Source: Plantago ovata (Eukaryota > Streptophyta > Magnoliopsida > Lamiales > Plantaginaceae). Taken from it: a stretch of DNA of 64,000 bases. Below the pieces are notes generated by a model that saw only the letters and a program-made list of their open reading frames with translations, searched no databases and had not been told where the DNA came from. Below are positions 47,207 to 59,872 of this stretch, one piece after another. The DNA is taken from NCBI GenBank assembly GCA_028274465.1, contig CM051457.1, forward strand, positions 102,237,982-102,301,981, written 5' to 3'. Position 1 is the first letter of the stretch; each line of letters begins with the position of its first letter. Position numbers and translations under genes: made by a program.

Positions 47207-48671
47207 GAGATGAATATTGTATTAAGAACAAATGGTAGCAAAGTTTAAATTCACAATGAAGGATATCCCCTATTATTTATAAATTTCACAACCATAAGGT
47301 GAGATGAAAATCACATCCCAATTGAGGGTGATGGCATGATGGGAGACTATGCCATCCAATGTGGTTCCCAATATAAGGGTGATGACAGAAGTTAGTTATT
47401 AGCTTAATATATTTTAATTGATTTTGACATATCAGTACACAACCAAAATGATCACAGAAGATCCCATCAGACTAGGTTCTTCCCCCAACTGATAACTCGG
47501 AAAAACATTTTTGATGGAAGGCAACCAAAAACTTACTAGTTGATTAACCAATCGTGAACCAGGTATCCTATATTATGAAGGCAAAGGTATCAAATGCCTA
47601 CCAATTTGTCAGTAGACGGCCGTAACTTGTGTATCATCAGTAATAGCATACAAGCCTTCGCTAAATTGTGTCTTATAAATTTCATTAAAAAGGTAAGGAA
47701 GGATGTAACTATTTAGGGGAGCATAGTAAAACCTAATGAAGACAATCCATGGTTCAAAAAGGTTGACTGACTTCAAATTAAAGTAGTATGTGCCTTTCTG
47801 GCCAGCTGAGGAATAAGAACTATTAGCCTAGATAAACCCTGCATGCAAAGGATCACTCCACCAAGTTAATATTAATGCAAAAATCTCACTAGAAAATTAT
47901 CAATGGAGTATTTTTATGTAATAGTGTATCACAAAACAAGTGACAAGAGCCCACATTGCATCAAGATATCATCTATATGAAAACGAGAGAAATGAAATCA
48001 ATAGACATATCATAACTACAAATACAAATATTCCCTTCGGATATTTGAAATAAAAATAAATTATGTATACAACTAGACAATCGAGTAATATTAATTATTA
48101 AGGGAATCATATTTGGAAGAAGAAGTAGACTTGGGTTTATTTCATAATAGACTTGTTTAGTGCACCAACACCACACATGTGGGACCCATATGTATGTGTT
48201 TTGTTTGTGCACTAAATTAAGCCTAACATTTAATAAACCGTAAATTTGAAGTTCGTACCTTTTGTGCTCTCGTGTTCGGACAAAAGAAGAAGTGAAAAAG
48301 TATGAGAAATGCAATCTATTTATATGGTATCACAATGTAATACTGTAGGGATTGAGGGCAAGATAGTAAATGCACAGTGGGGTTTGGAGGATGAAATGGG
48401 CTCAGACTTTGGGCTGCAAAACTGCCAAAACACACTTTGGGACCGGGAGGTGTGTTTTGCAAAATCATGCACTCCAGCTCCGATTTTGAAACACACCTCA
48501 CGATGTGTTATAAAACACACTTCGATAAAAAGTATTGCTACCTGAATAATAATGCACCCTAGATGCTGGTGAACCAATCAGGTGGTTTGGGTCGATTAAA
48601 GGCGTTTCGAGGTGCAAAAGCCCCAACCAATTAGGCCCTTAGTGTGTTATACTATTCAAAATGTTAGTATT
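47207..48671. other. Intergenic with one fold-back MITE
   Basis: Apart from the fold-back at 48133-48240, no feature was supported. Short ORFs at 48309-48577 on both strands overlap one another and look spurious. Confidence 0.4.
48133..48240. repeat. Small fold-back (MITE-like hairpin)
   Basis: About 108 bp whose halves are imperfect inverse complements: GGGTTTATTT...TTTAGTGCACCAACACC against GTTTGTGCACTAAATTA...AATAAACC. No target duplication was fixed. Superfamily unknown. Confidence 0.6.
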
Positions 48672-50524
48672 TGTGAGAAATTTTGCCTCAAAGGCTAAGC
48701 AACGGAAATTAAAAAATTTTATTTTCTCACTATTCTGATTAATGGCTATATCAATTTTATTTAGCTAGAAGAAAAATACCTACGTGTCTTCCATCAGAAA
48801 AGCAAAATCACCAGCTATCTCCTCGTCAATCTCCTAACAAGTCTTTTGATTCCCTCGTTTGGTAGCTGGTTGATCTCCTCGTCTTCTTCAATGAAATTTT
48901 CTAACTGGCTCATCAACAAGCTTGATTTTCTTTTCTTCAACCTTGGTATCCACGGACAATGTTTCTACAAAGAACACTAGGAGGATCTTTTGTGCGTGGT
49001 AGAGATAAAATTAGTTATTTCTGATTACTCAGACTAATGTTCTACGAATTTTCTACGTGTGTTTAGAATGAAGACTTATCTTTCTTTCTTTATGATTTAG
49101 TCAGTAAGTCAGTTCCTAAAAACACATATGTTTTTACCAAGCAAGTTGAATTCTATTAGGAGACTTAAAAATACTCAACTAACTAACAAATCAGATAAAA
49201 GAAAACTTGGAAAGAAAGAAATGAAAAATAGTAGAGAAGGGGGTGGAGGCGTTTGGTCATGGTTGTTCACGTGAGCTGGGCCAGGCCCAACCTCATGTGG
49301 TGGGCCAACCGGCCCAGCTACTATCCTCTCCTCTTCTATTATTTCTTTCTCTTTCCTTTGTGCTTTAAATCCCGTCCAAATATACATGTCTTCAATTAAT
49401 TAATTAAATTCAATTTAAATCAATTAATTATATTTCAAATACATATTCCATATATAATAAATTATTATTAATCCAATTAATAATAATTCAATTATATTTA
49501 TGTATAATAATTTAATACTAATCTAATTAATATTTAATCCAATATACAAAGCTCATTTGTTAAAACACCACCTTGAAGTGTGATTCATAGGGTCTTGCAT
49601 ATTAAGCAACAATCTAATTAAGTTCATAATAAATTCCTAGACGATTTATCAGGCAATATTAATATGCAAGGAACGTTTGCGAGGAAAAACAAACCACCTG
49701 TAGTGTAGGTACTTTGATGATACGGTCCCTTCATTCACAAATACACGAATGAGTCTAGAATATCGTTATGTGTCTATTCTAATAACTTCATTCATTGTCT
49801 CTCAATCTTATTAGCCGGTCTATGAATATGTCCAAATACCATTTTGACATATTCACATACGGTGGTCACCGGTATTGTGATTGCACTAAATATGAGAAAT
49901 GAGTATTCTCTCCTTATATCTATTACGGAGGAATGAATTCTATCTTGGCCCAATCCCTCACACCATATGCTTCCTAATGCACCCAACACATGTCGTATCT
50001 ATCCTACTATAAGGATGCAAGCGTTGCGCATGGTCAAAGTGCATTATTTCACATATGATGTAGTATTGGCCTGAAGTCTAAGGAGTACTAACATCACCCT
50101 ACACACAGATACTACCATAGACACTTAAATAGATTTACCAAATGGTTTCTCGGTTGGGTATGCCAACACTCTCCAAAGTGTTCATATGCTCATTATGAAT
50201 AACCAAGTTCATTCCTAATGCAACATATGCTAGCTTCAATTGCATAATTGATATCCCGTATCTCAATGACCTTCAACTAGTGGCTTATTTTAGAACTTAA
50301 TTATTGACACACAAGCTCCCACTAACTTGGTGATTAACTTAAGTCCTTGAGAATATTTTATTGAATAATTCAAACAACCAAATAATTAATGTAATCATAA
50401 AATGTAATGCCAATTGTATTTAATCATGTATAAATAAATGAACATAAATAAATAACAATAACTGAATGTGATCAAGTACATATCGTCCCTATCGTAGGTT
50501 GTCTCTATGACATATACACTTTCA
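48672..50524 (-). mobile_element. LTR relic, older relative of LTR family 1 (minus orientation)
   Basis: In reverse complement it starts TGAAAGTGTATATGTCATAG, close to TGATAGTGTATATGTCCTAG of the LTRs at 18848 and 55444. Like the longer copy it contains a GTGGATACCAAGGTTGA block. It ends TTTCTCACA. No internal region or partner LTR is adjacent and no clear target duplication was found, so it is an old solo LTR or isolated remnant. Confidence 0.6.
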
Positions 50525-51362
50525 CAAAACACATAAAATATAAGATACAATTATAGTAAACCAATCAAAGTACCGTGGGACACTACCATACATTGTAGAG
50601 TAGAGGAAACCGTAGGAAACCAGTGAGTCGATCCATCAACTGTATTTTTCAGTTCCTCGCTTTCAAGAAGAAAAGTTCATTCAAGATCGATAGCCATGTC
50701 TAACAATTTCAAAGAACAAGCGATCAAGTATATACGACAAGTCGGCACGCAGTATGTACAAACTGTTTGACACGCATTTTAGAGAGGACATCTCACTGTG
50801 TAAATTAGTCTTCACATTTGCAGCTAATTTAGAACTTTGTCAAATAGTGAAACTCCAAAATGAGTACCAAACAGTTCGCTATGCATGTGAATGGGCCTGG
50901 ACGAAACCAACAACAACAAAAAAAAAGGATACTGTAGCTGACCGGTATGAACCGTATCGTCAAAGTATTTCGCATATAGCCGATCCAATACACTCTCTAT
51001 CATAGAGCGCAAATACCGCTCTCAATTTGTCATAGTGGAGCTGATTCTTCCTTAAAATTGCAACCCCTCTCCTCTGTTACAGTAACAAAAACCCCTCTCA
51101 CACTTGCACTGTTGCTTCCCTTTCGTCTCTGATAAGTGTTTTCCCATCTGCCTTTCGTTTTCGAACCTCTGCTTGTTTTCTGCTAGCTAATCAATCAATA
51201 ATATTAATTTTAGTTGAGCAATTGAAACCACCCTTTGATATGACACCGAATAATTATTATCAAGCAGGATAATTAATTAATAACTAAGCCATGATCATGT
51301 GTAGACTTTTTCAATGGGTAGGGTCTACCTATATCCATTTATCAAATTAGAGTCTGGATCTA
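50525..51362. other. Intergenic, no recognised feature
   Basis: Two short overlapping ORFs on opposite strands (50754-51012) have no recognised similarity. Nothing else was seen. Confidence 0.4.
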
Positions 51363-52406
51363 GACATTGTTGGGAATTTTAGTGAAACGAATGAGCTTTC
51401 AATTCGTTCGATGTATTGGTCGTTTGGGCTCAACACGTTAGAAACAAACTTTTTATGATCGTGTATTTACATTTGTTGAAATGGATGTCACTAAAGCATT
51501 AAGTCACTAAAATCCCGTGTGGTGAAAGGTGATTAATGCACATAGTGTTTGATCAATACATGAATGATTTAAGTCGTGCTAATAGAGTTGGATCCACTGT
51601 GCTAAAGTTCATGGAAAGTGAGCAAATGTGTATCGAGGACCAAGTTGAAAATCCAAGTTTTGGGAAAGGGGACTCTTGAAGTAGTGATGTTCTATACTCG
51701 TTGTAGCATTTATATCGTATGAAGCTACTGGAGAGCTTTGAGCTTTGCTGCAACATTGATGTATAGAATGCTGCAACAATGATATCAAATGTTTGTCACA
51801 GCTTTACAGTAAACATCATTGCAGCATTATGTAAATGATGCTACAACGTTTGAGGTTCCCAACTCTTTGAAAAAGGTTTCGCAGCAGCACACCAAAGACA
51901 ATGCTGCAGCATTGCGAACTGGTTCGAAATACCTCTCCTTCTCCCTCATTTGCACTCTTTGCACTTAATCATACTCAAAGTAAGTTCGCTAGATTCGACT
52001 ATTAAAGTGCTCCTTAGTCGTCTTAGAGTAGTTTTATCGTGGGAGACAAATTGCCATAATTCTGTAAACACCACGAGCGGGGTAAGTATTTGTCTTAAGG
52101 AGAGATGGTCCAACCATCGACTCTACTCACCACCTCTTGTTGTTTGTTACTCATTTGGGAGTTGTTTGAAGATCTGGAGATGGCCACGGCTGAAAATACC
52201 AATATGTTTGTGACTCATTATGTTCCCATGGTGTACCAAAGGACGGGCATGCTGTTGAACCAAATTCAGGGACGTTTACTTTGTAAATTCTTTTATTGTA
52301 ACATTCAACAATGTTAATGTACAATGTTTATTTTGTTATCACTCTCTCTTGTTTTATCTTCTTACTCTCACGTCCCCCGTGTGAATACTAAAGTTCCAAC
52401 AGACAT
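51363..52406. mobile_element. Solo LTR with perfect 5-bp target duplication
   Basis: The LTR (51368-52401, 1034 bp) starts TGTTGGGAATTTTAG and ends AAGTTCCAACA, and is flanked by GACAT on both sides (51363-51367 and 52402-52406). No internal sequence remains. The perfect duplication fits LTR-LTR recombination after insertion. Orientation and superfamily are not settled. Confidence 0.85.
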
Positions 52407-53149
52407 TACCCTTTTAATTTTAGACTTGACCCATACCCTATCCTTTTGAATAACTTAGATGGGTGTAGGTATGGACCTAATTATTAAGGGTCAAGGTCTT
52501 TAATTGTAGCGTAATGTTCTTATCACTACAAGGAATACACCTTTAAGCGACGGATTCATCCGTCGTTGAAAAACAACGATCGGTCGCTAAAATCAATTAG
52601 CGACCGATCGGTAATTTTAGCGACGGATAAAATCTCCGTCGCTAAACCGTTAGTCGCTAGCTATTTAGCGACCGATGAGTTATCCGTCGCTAATTAGCGA
52701 CGGATAAGGAGGTTGACTTTTAGCAACCGATGACTCATCCGTCGCTAAGGTCCAAGCCACGTGGCTTGGGCCCCGGAGCTCCAGCGACCGATAATTCATC
52801 CGTCGCTGGGTCTCTGGTACTCTCAGCGACGGATGAGTTATCTGTCGCTGGAGCTCTGGAGCTCCCAGCGACTAATAAAGTCATCGGTTGCTAATTTTAT
52901 TTTATTTTAATTTTTTAGATATAATAATGAGAACCAAAATCAAATGCAACCTGTTCAATTAAGCAACATGTTACAGAAATTCTTATAGACTAAATAAACA
53001 AAAAAATAATCCAAAAAAATCATAATAAATGTACCAAAACCCTCCATACATATAATAATAATCATACGTACACAATACTAATCCAAAATAATATCATACT
53101 GTACACAGTATTCATGTAGAAAATAGTAAATAGAGTCGAAAAGGATAGG

Positions 53150-53940
53150 GGATCATGGAGAGGTAGGTGGTTCCATCCCTAACTTCTCATACACCTGAGC
53201 AAGCATAGTATCATATCAAGCCTGCTTCGCAGCTTGCCTCTTCACCTCCTCATCCCTCTCCTGCAATTGAAGTAAGAGGGCCTGCTCTCGAGCGGAAGCT
53301 GCTGCTGAAGATGATGAAGATGTACCGGCACGGGAACGACGAGTCGGCCTCGAGTCCAATTCAGGGACGGCTGCTGCACTCCCCAGTCCCAAGCGACGAC
53401 CCTTCTCGTCTGGAGGATTCACCTTGAGGAAAATGGCATTCATTTCCTCAACAGTGAGATCCTGATCACGAATCCGGGCCTCGTAGGCCGTCTGAAATTA
53501 TAAATCAAGAGTATAAGGTGTTAGTTATGTTGTTAATTAGTTATGAAATCATCAGTATTTAATAAACACATGTATTGTTGAACTTACCGCAATTGCTGTG
53601 ACCTCGTCACACAACCACTGTCCGTCCTTGGCCTTCTGAGATCTCGAGAACAAGGTGAATAGGAGACTCTCCTTATCCTTCAACTGAATGACACATGAAA
53701 GCATCATATACTTAGTTTTAAAGTTCGAAATGCAAGTAAATAACAAGTATAAGAATGATGAATTCACAAAGTTAATACACTTACCTTCTGCCTCACATGT
53801 GTTGTAGCGATCGACTCAGAGCCAAAACGGTGTGTCACCAGGGTACGACTCCCATCATTCGGCTGCTTCTTCCTGTTCTCAGTGTTCTGGTCAGCCTGCG
53901 CCTGGACTCTCTCGTTAGCCCAATACACCTTCCACGCCTC
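53150..53940 (-). pseudogene. CACTA 2 accessory gene (transposase_24-like)
   Basis: Exon-like pieces on the minus strand: GDWPGDEIWEAWKVYWANERV and THRFGSESIATTHVRQK near 53800-53940; LKDKESLLFTLFSRSQ with WLCDEVTAIA near 53590-53690; and a Ser/Ala-rich piece ending in a coiled-coil-like LLLQLQERDEEVKRQ at 53216-53443. A TGA near 53213 precedes a plausible natural end (LGMEPPTSP). Family assignment is recalled, not computed. Confidence 0.6.
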
Positions 53941-53989
53941 CCAAATTTCATCTCCGGGCCAATCACCGGTACGTGGACGGCCCTTTGTA

Positions 53990-56900
53990 TACAGTTTCTT
54001 CATGTTATGAACCATGCACTTGTAAAGGGCACTACGTTCTTCTCAAATACGTACTTCTCAATATGCATGACATCCAAGATATGACGTATGCGAAGACTAC
54101 TCCAATAAGGCAAATCCCATAGGATGCATCTCTTTTTCCATCCATACTCACTTTTGATATTCTCGTTATGCTCTTCCCACCCAACCTCAGTTACTTTCTT
54201 GTACCCCAAGCGTTCTATAATAGCAAATTGTTGTGCACTTGTTAGTTCTTTAGGGGCCCTCTTCACCACCACTTTGTTCTTAAGAAACTAAGTCTTGTTC
54301 TTTCTGAACGGGTGTTCATCGTCTAGAAACCTGCGATGACAATCAAACCAAGATTCCTTTCGACTCTTCGGCAGATAGTGTAAATCAACATCATCCAGAC
54401 AATGTGGACATGCCTTGTATCCGGATGTTTTCCTTCCAGACAACATGGAGTACGCAGGGAAATCACTGATGGTCCAGAGTAGTGCTGCTCTCAAGGTAAA
54501 GTTCGTCTTTGTTGAGACATCGTATGCCAGGATACCATCCTCCCACAACTCTATAAGCTCCTTGATCAGTGGCTGCAAGAAGACATCTATCTTCTGTCCT
54601 GGATCATCCGGCCCTGGCACCATCACGGTCAAGAACATGAATGGTTCTTTCAAACAGTCACCCGGAGGCAAGTTGTAAGGTGTAAGCATCACTGGCCAGC
54701 ACGAATACTTCCGCTCACTCCCAAACAGGTTGAAACCATCAGTACTAAGTCCCAATCTTACATTTCTAGACTGGGCTGCAAACTGTGGATATTTCACATC
54801 AAACTCTTTCCATGCCGGTGAGTCTGATGGGTGACCCATCTTACCCTCTTGGTCATCCGCGACTACTCTCTCCTTGTGCCAACGCATCTTATCTGCACAT
54901 GCATCTAATGCATACAACCTCTTCAGACGAGGACCTATAGGGAAGTACCACATTTTCTTGTGGGAGAGATTCTTCTTCTGTCGTTTCATTGCAGCGCCCT
55001 CCTTGTAACGACTATACCGGTCCTTCCCAAAATGTTTACATTTCAACAAACCTTCATCCCCCCCCCCCCGAATAGATCATACACATACCCGGGCAGCAAT
55101 CTATTTTCTCCATAGGCAATTCCATCGCCTTCATCTTCTTCTGCGCTTGGTAATAGTTTGTTGGAACTAGCCTTCCTTCAGGCATAGCATCCGTGATCAA
55201 ACTCAACCAATTGTTGCAGCTGCTTTCTGAATTCCCACCACCCTCCTTGTTGCTCATAATTCGAGACAACATAGTCAATTCATTCACCCTGCACCCCGGG
55301 TAGAGTGACATCTTTGACGCTTCCAACAAGTCAAAGAACTGTTGTGACTCAGCATTCGGAGGCTCCTCATTAACAATGCCCTCCGTGAATTCTTAACCCG
55401 CAGCGTTATGGACCATCTCTTCCATCCGGTCCCCTGTGGCATCTGATAGTGTATATGTCCTAGAGACAGTCCTTACTAAGGGCATGGTGCCCTTATAGAG
55501 GGCATATATGTACTATTACACAGGTCAACGTAATATAATATATGTTTGTTGCATTTTACTATTGAGTATCGCTTTCATATTTATATCACACCGGGCATGC
55601 AGCATGTCATATCTCTATTACTGTCTATATTGATATTAAACATGTCCCCTCGGATAGATGACCGATCACACAGATAGTGGGAGCTATGTGAGTTATCATC
55701 TATCCCAAACTCTCCCTAGTCGAGGTTCATCTCGGATGTAGGGGTCTGAATGAACCAGACAAGACTAGTATGCGTGGAGGTTATACTTGTTGGAGCAAGT
55801 GTGAGCCGATCCCACGGCCACGGAACGGATTGTTGGACAATCGAGAAACGTTCCCATAACTCCGCATAGTTGTTCGAAGAAGCTTTATCGAACAATGGAA
55901 GTACCTACCGGACACTCCCATCGATGTATACTCTACACCGAAGTGTCTGTGGGAACCGGTAAGTTGTCAAAGTGATGCCATTCGTCCTTTGTACTTACAG
56001 GACTTTATCATCATATTTGTTGCCCCATATCCTTGGTGGACCCGTCGATGTCAGCTCTGAATAAGCAGTTGACCTAAGACACGATCCAGAATTATGGCTA
56101 CATACAAATGGGGATGATAAGTGATTCTGTGAAGGATTCATCTCTCAAGTGTAGCACAGGAGAGCACTGCTCATAGTCGTTCATAGTTGTGATGGTAAAA
56201 CCGCTGGCCAGCGTATCAATATTATTATGATGGTCATAATAGATATTGGATTCACCATGCAACTCACTGAAGACGCCCGTGGATGTATTATTGGGATAGA
56301 CACTTCATCGATCCTAGATACATTCGAGCAAGTCAGATGAAGGGACGTTACCATCGCCGCGTTGAGCGCAACAGACTTCGCAACGAAAGGGTTAGCTTTG
56401 AGAAACCTCTCAAACGTCCTCATGTATTAATATTGCAAATGGAACCGTCTAGGAATTCCATGTTGCCTAGTCTAGGACTTTCTTAATACGATGAGGCCCT
56501 ATGGGTCACACTATGTGGTGATTCAGCCTATCAGAATATCCTTGAAGATGGAATCGCAATTAATTTGGAATTAATTGTGATTGATGGATTATAATTGATT
56601 TGGAATTAATTATAATATTTGGTGGCTCAATTAATGATTTGGAATTATTAATTGAATTGGGTAATTAATTTTATTTTATTTAAATACAATTAAAGATTAT
56701 ATTTTAGAAATATAATGGAGGTTTGATTTGAAAGGATATGTTAATTTAGAATTAACATATGCACATGGGCAAAATCTACTTGGAGTTTGAATTGCCTTAG
56801 AACTATAAGTGGGTCCCAAAATCGGGACCCACCTACTGTCCCAGGGAGAGCGCGCGCGCGCATAGGCTGGATAGGGGAAGGAGTTCGACTCCTTCCTCTA

Positions 56901-57791
56901 TTAGAAGTCTAAGGGATAAGTTAGATTTTCCTGATTGAGTTTTAATTTGATTGGGAATGAATCTAGACTTGATATTGGTTTCCTTGTGCGATAAGAATTA
57001 GATTCTTATTCCTTTACGAAGTCTAATTGCTTATGCTTTAGGCTTCTAGAGACTACTATATATATAGTAGACTATTAGAGAGCTTTTGTCACACAGTTTA
57101 GACATAGATTTTCACACAGTTGAAGAATCAAATTCTTAGAGAATTATTCTACCCAGTTTTCTTAGAGAAAATAAAAGCTCTCCCCTCCTCCAAAAGCCAC
57201 ACGCGCGCGCCACCTGCCGGAGGAATCGCCGCCCCATCTTCTTGGTCACACAAAGAATATCCTAGCATTCTTTCCGATAGGCTGTTCATCCGTGGATACC
57301 AAGGTTGAGGTTCTAGGAGCTGGAAACTAACTTTTATTGTCTTGCAGATAATTAAAGTATTGCAGATATCTTCGACTTCGACGAAGGAGAAGAAACACCG
57401 GATTATTACGAAGACTTGGAAGCTGCTTTGGAAGTAAGGTTAGTCTTCTAATTGACGTGTTTAAATATATACGACATATACATAATCAATTAACCTGTAT
57501 GTTAAGAAAATTTTTGAAATTCCGCTGCGTACCCTAGGGGTAACTCTGACCATATTTTCTTACAACATCATCATGAGTACAGGCACCTGGTGTAGCACTA
57601 CTCTCCTGCCTTTTCCTACGCTTCCCTGACAACATGGAATAATCCCCCAACAAACGAACTGCCTCACTATGATGATTCCACACCTCATATTTAGGGACAA
57701 AACCATTACGCTTCAAATGGTCTACAACCACCGTAGAGGGTAAGTACTTACGGTTCCTACATTTCTTATGGTTGCAAGGACACTTCATCAT
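53990..57791 (-). pseudogene. CACTA 2 transposase, tnp2/Transposase_21 type (broken)
   Basis: N-terminal Transpos_assoc-like zinc segment at 57565-57791 (CPCNHKKCRN, HLKRNGFVPKYEVWNHH). After the LTR insertion, the frame resumes with FFDLLEASKMSLYPGC at about 55320. The core Transposase_21 region, 54288-55049, includes MRWHKERV, LGLSTDGFNLFG and DFPAYSMLSGRKTSGYKACP. A last piece, 54000-54272, reads RHILDVMHIEKYVFEKNVV and then stops. There is a stop near 55396, a frame change at the C run 55060-55070 and a stop near 54286. The C-terminal part of tnp2 is missing and the accessory gene follows directly. DDE residues could not be checked. Confidence 0.8.
55444..57564 (+). mobile_element. Solo LTR (family 1, longer copy) inserted in the CACTA 2 transposase
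   Basis: It starts TGATAGTGTATATGTCC and ends TTTTCTTACA. The flanks GCATC (55439-55443) and ACATC (57565-57569) agree at four of five bases. It contains a TATATATATAG stretch near 57056-57066 that could be its TATA region. Transposase coding continues on either side, so the LTR clearly inserted into CACTA 2. It shares most of its sequence with the copy at 18848-20302. Confidence 0.8.
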
Positions 57792-59057
57792 CCCAGTACT
57801 GACAATGCAAATTCGACAAATGCATTGACCCCTTGTACAAACGTAGGCAAAAGTATTCCATCTGCAATCCTACTGTACATCCAAGTACGATCGGGATTCA
57901 TAATTGAATGCTAAACCTGACCAATGGAAGTTTAGTACATTGCGGCTAACGTTGTTTTTCATTTCTATTTTTAGGTTATTACTTGCCATTTAACATACTT
58001 GTAATTTAAAAAAAAATTATATGATTTATCATATTTTTATAAAATAACCACAATTCTTACCCATTTTTAATTTGCATTATACTTACATTATTTCTAAATT
58101 ACAACTAAAAATACTTATAATACATAATCATTTTAATTTATCAATGAGTTCTTTATTTTTATACTTATAATTTTTTTTAAATATGACTACAAATACTTAT
58201 AATACGAAACTATGGTGAAATTATCAACTACGATTAACCACTAGAATTTATCAACTTATATTTCGATTATAGTTATACATTTTCATTAACAACTAATTAT
58301 AATTATGGCCGAATCATACTACAACTCAATTCTAGGTCTCCATTCATCCGAAACAAAGTCTCAACACTCCAACTATCAATTCCTAAAAGAAAGTATCAAT
58401 TACTAAAACAAATTATCAATTTCCAAAATACCCAATTCATCCCAAATCTATCAATTCACCAACCAAAACTTGTGCATCCCCCTAATTTGAGCTACACAAC
58501 ATAATAGATACTAGTAGAATGCATACAATTCAATGAAATAGGAAAAAAAAAATGAAGAATACCAAATTTAGACAAGTTAGGGTTCGAAGTTAATACCTTT
58601 GATTGCGGAAGAAAGGTTGAAAGAATCACGCAATTGACTAGCTACACTTGTTCGTGCTTGAAAGAGCTTCGAAATGACTATAGGATTGATTGAAATGGAC
58701 AAGAAATGAAGAAGAAATGGAGATTGGAGTGGTGGCCGGATGCTGCCGCTGCTGCTGTGTTGCTCTGTTTGTGTTGTTTGTGTTACGTGAATGTCTGAGA
58801 CTTAGTCTCAGACATATATATATTCACTGTTTAGCGACGGATGGCTCATCCGTCGCTAAACAGTGACCGCTGGAGTCATCCGTCGCTATTTAGCGACGGA
58901 TGAATGAACCTCCACGCCCTACGTGCGCTTTATAGCGAACTGAGTTTATCCGTCGCTAGGGGAGTTTATCCTTCGCTAAAAGACCGATCGGTCGCTAAAA
59001 TTAGCAGCCGATCGATCCGTCGCTAAAAGTGGTTGCTGAAAGTGAGATTTCTTGTAG

Positions 59058-59872
59058 ATGTTTTATCCCCAATTTGTGAATTTGGCTGTTTTCTTTTTAT
59101 TATTATTTTTTTAAAACTTTTTTAAACGGATTTGAGCCGCCTCTTGAGTCTAGATCACATAGAGCGGAATTCGAAAATGGGAGCGAAAGTGAGAGCGAGA
59201 GCGAAATTCGACATTTTCCAAAATATATGAGAGCGCCATAATTCGACTATTAATTAATTATTTTCTAATATTATATGTGCATATAAAAATAGCTTACATT
59301 AATATTATTATCATTAAATCCATATAAATTCACTAAATTGAAATACATCTAGACAAGACTATATGTAACTATACAACAAATTGCTAATTTATATGTAGCC
59401 AATAAATTAGGACCATCAAATAGCTAAAACCCTAGAATTTAACCTTACCTATAGACTATACCATCTACTCCTAGTCATCCTCAATTCACGGCCCCTCGCT
59501 CACTCTTGCTTCTTCACATTTGCCGTTTTGTTTTGTTGTTCTACAAGAATCAACCATGTATTCATTTTCTCTCTTCTTCTTCGATCCATCCAAGATTTTT
59601 ACATCTACGGCATAACATTATTTATGGTTCCTCATCCCATATATTGAATGGTTGGTTTCCCTTCGACTTGTGTGTTTTTACCTGTGTGCCCTATGATTTG
59701 CTCCATTTTTCTTTAAATTCTTAATCGAAGAATTAGAAAGCTTTAATTCGCAACTTAAACGTTTCTTAATTCTCAATAGAGGGCGAATTTCGCTCAGGCT
59801 GGATAGTGCCCATTCACAGGCCGGCCTACCTCACTCAATTCATCATCATCATCATCTTTTCTTGCTCCAAAC
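59058..59872. promoter_or_regulatory. 5' flank of the mL46 gene
   Basis: An AT-rich stretch between the CACTA 2 end and the mL46 start. No TATA box or transcription start could be fixed. An ORF at 59506-59724 has no recognised similarity. Confidence 0.35.

Larger units (their letters stand above)
52524..59057 (-). mobile_element. CACTA (En/Spm-like) element 2 with broken transposase genes
   Basis: The left end is CACTACAAGGAATACACC, and the right end, in reverse complement, begins CTACAAGAAATCTCAC. Subterminal arrays of AGCGACGGAT and CGATCGGTCGC motifs lie at 52540-52880 and 58830-59035. Transcription runs right to left. It holds tnp2-type transposase segments and a transposase_24-like accessory segment, all broken, plus an inserted LTR (55444-57564). 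A clear 3-bp target duplication was not seen because the right terminus is slightly degraded. Not autonomous. Confidence 0.9.

Noticed and set aside
54415-54678. 87-codon plus-strand ORF
   Set aside because: It is antisense to the conserved tnp2 transposase core.
56181-56423. Repeated 80-90 codon ORF (also at 19548-19820)
   Set aside because: Both copies lie at the same place inside the family 1 LTRs and have no recognised domain.
18848-57564. The two family 1 LTRs as the paired ends of one giant retrotransposon
   Set aside because: The span between them holds several host genes, and each LTR has its own flanking near-duplication inside a different CACTA element.
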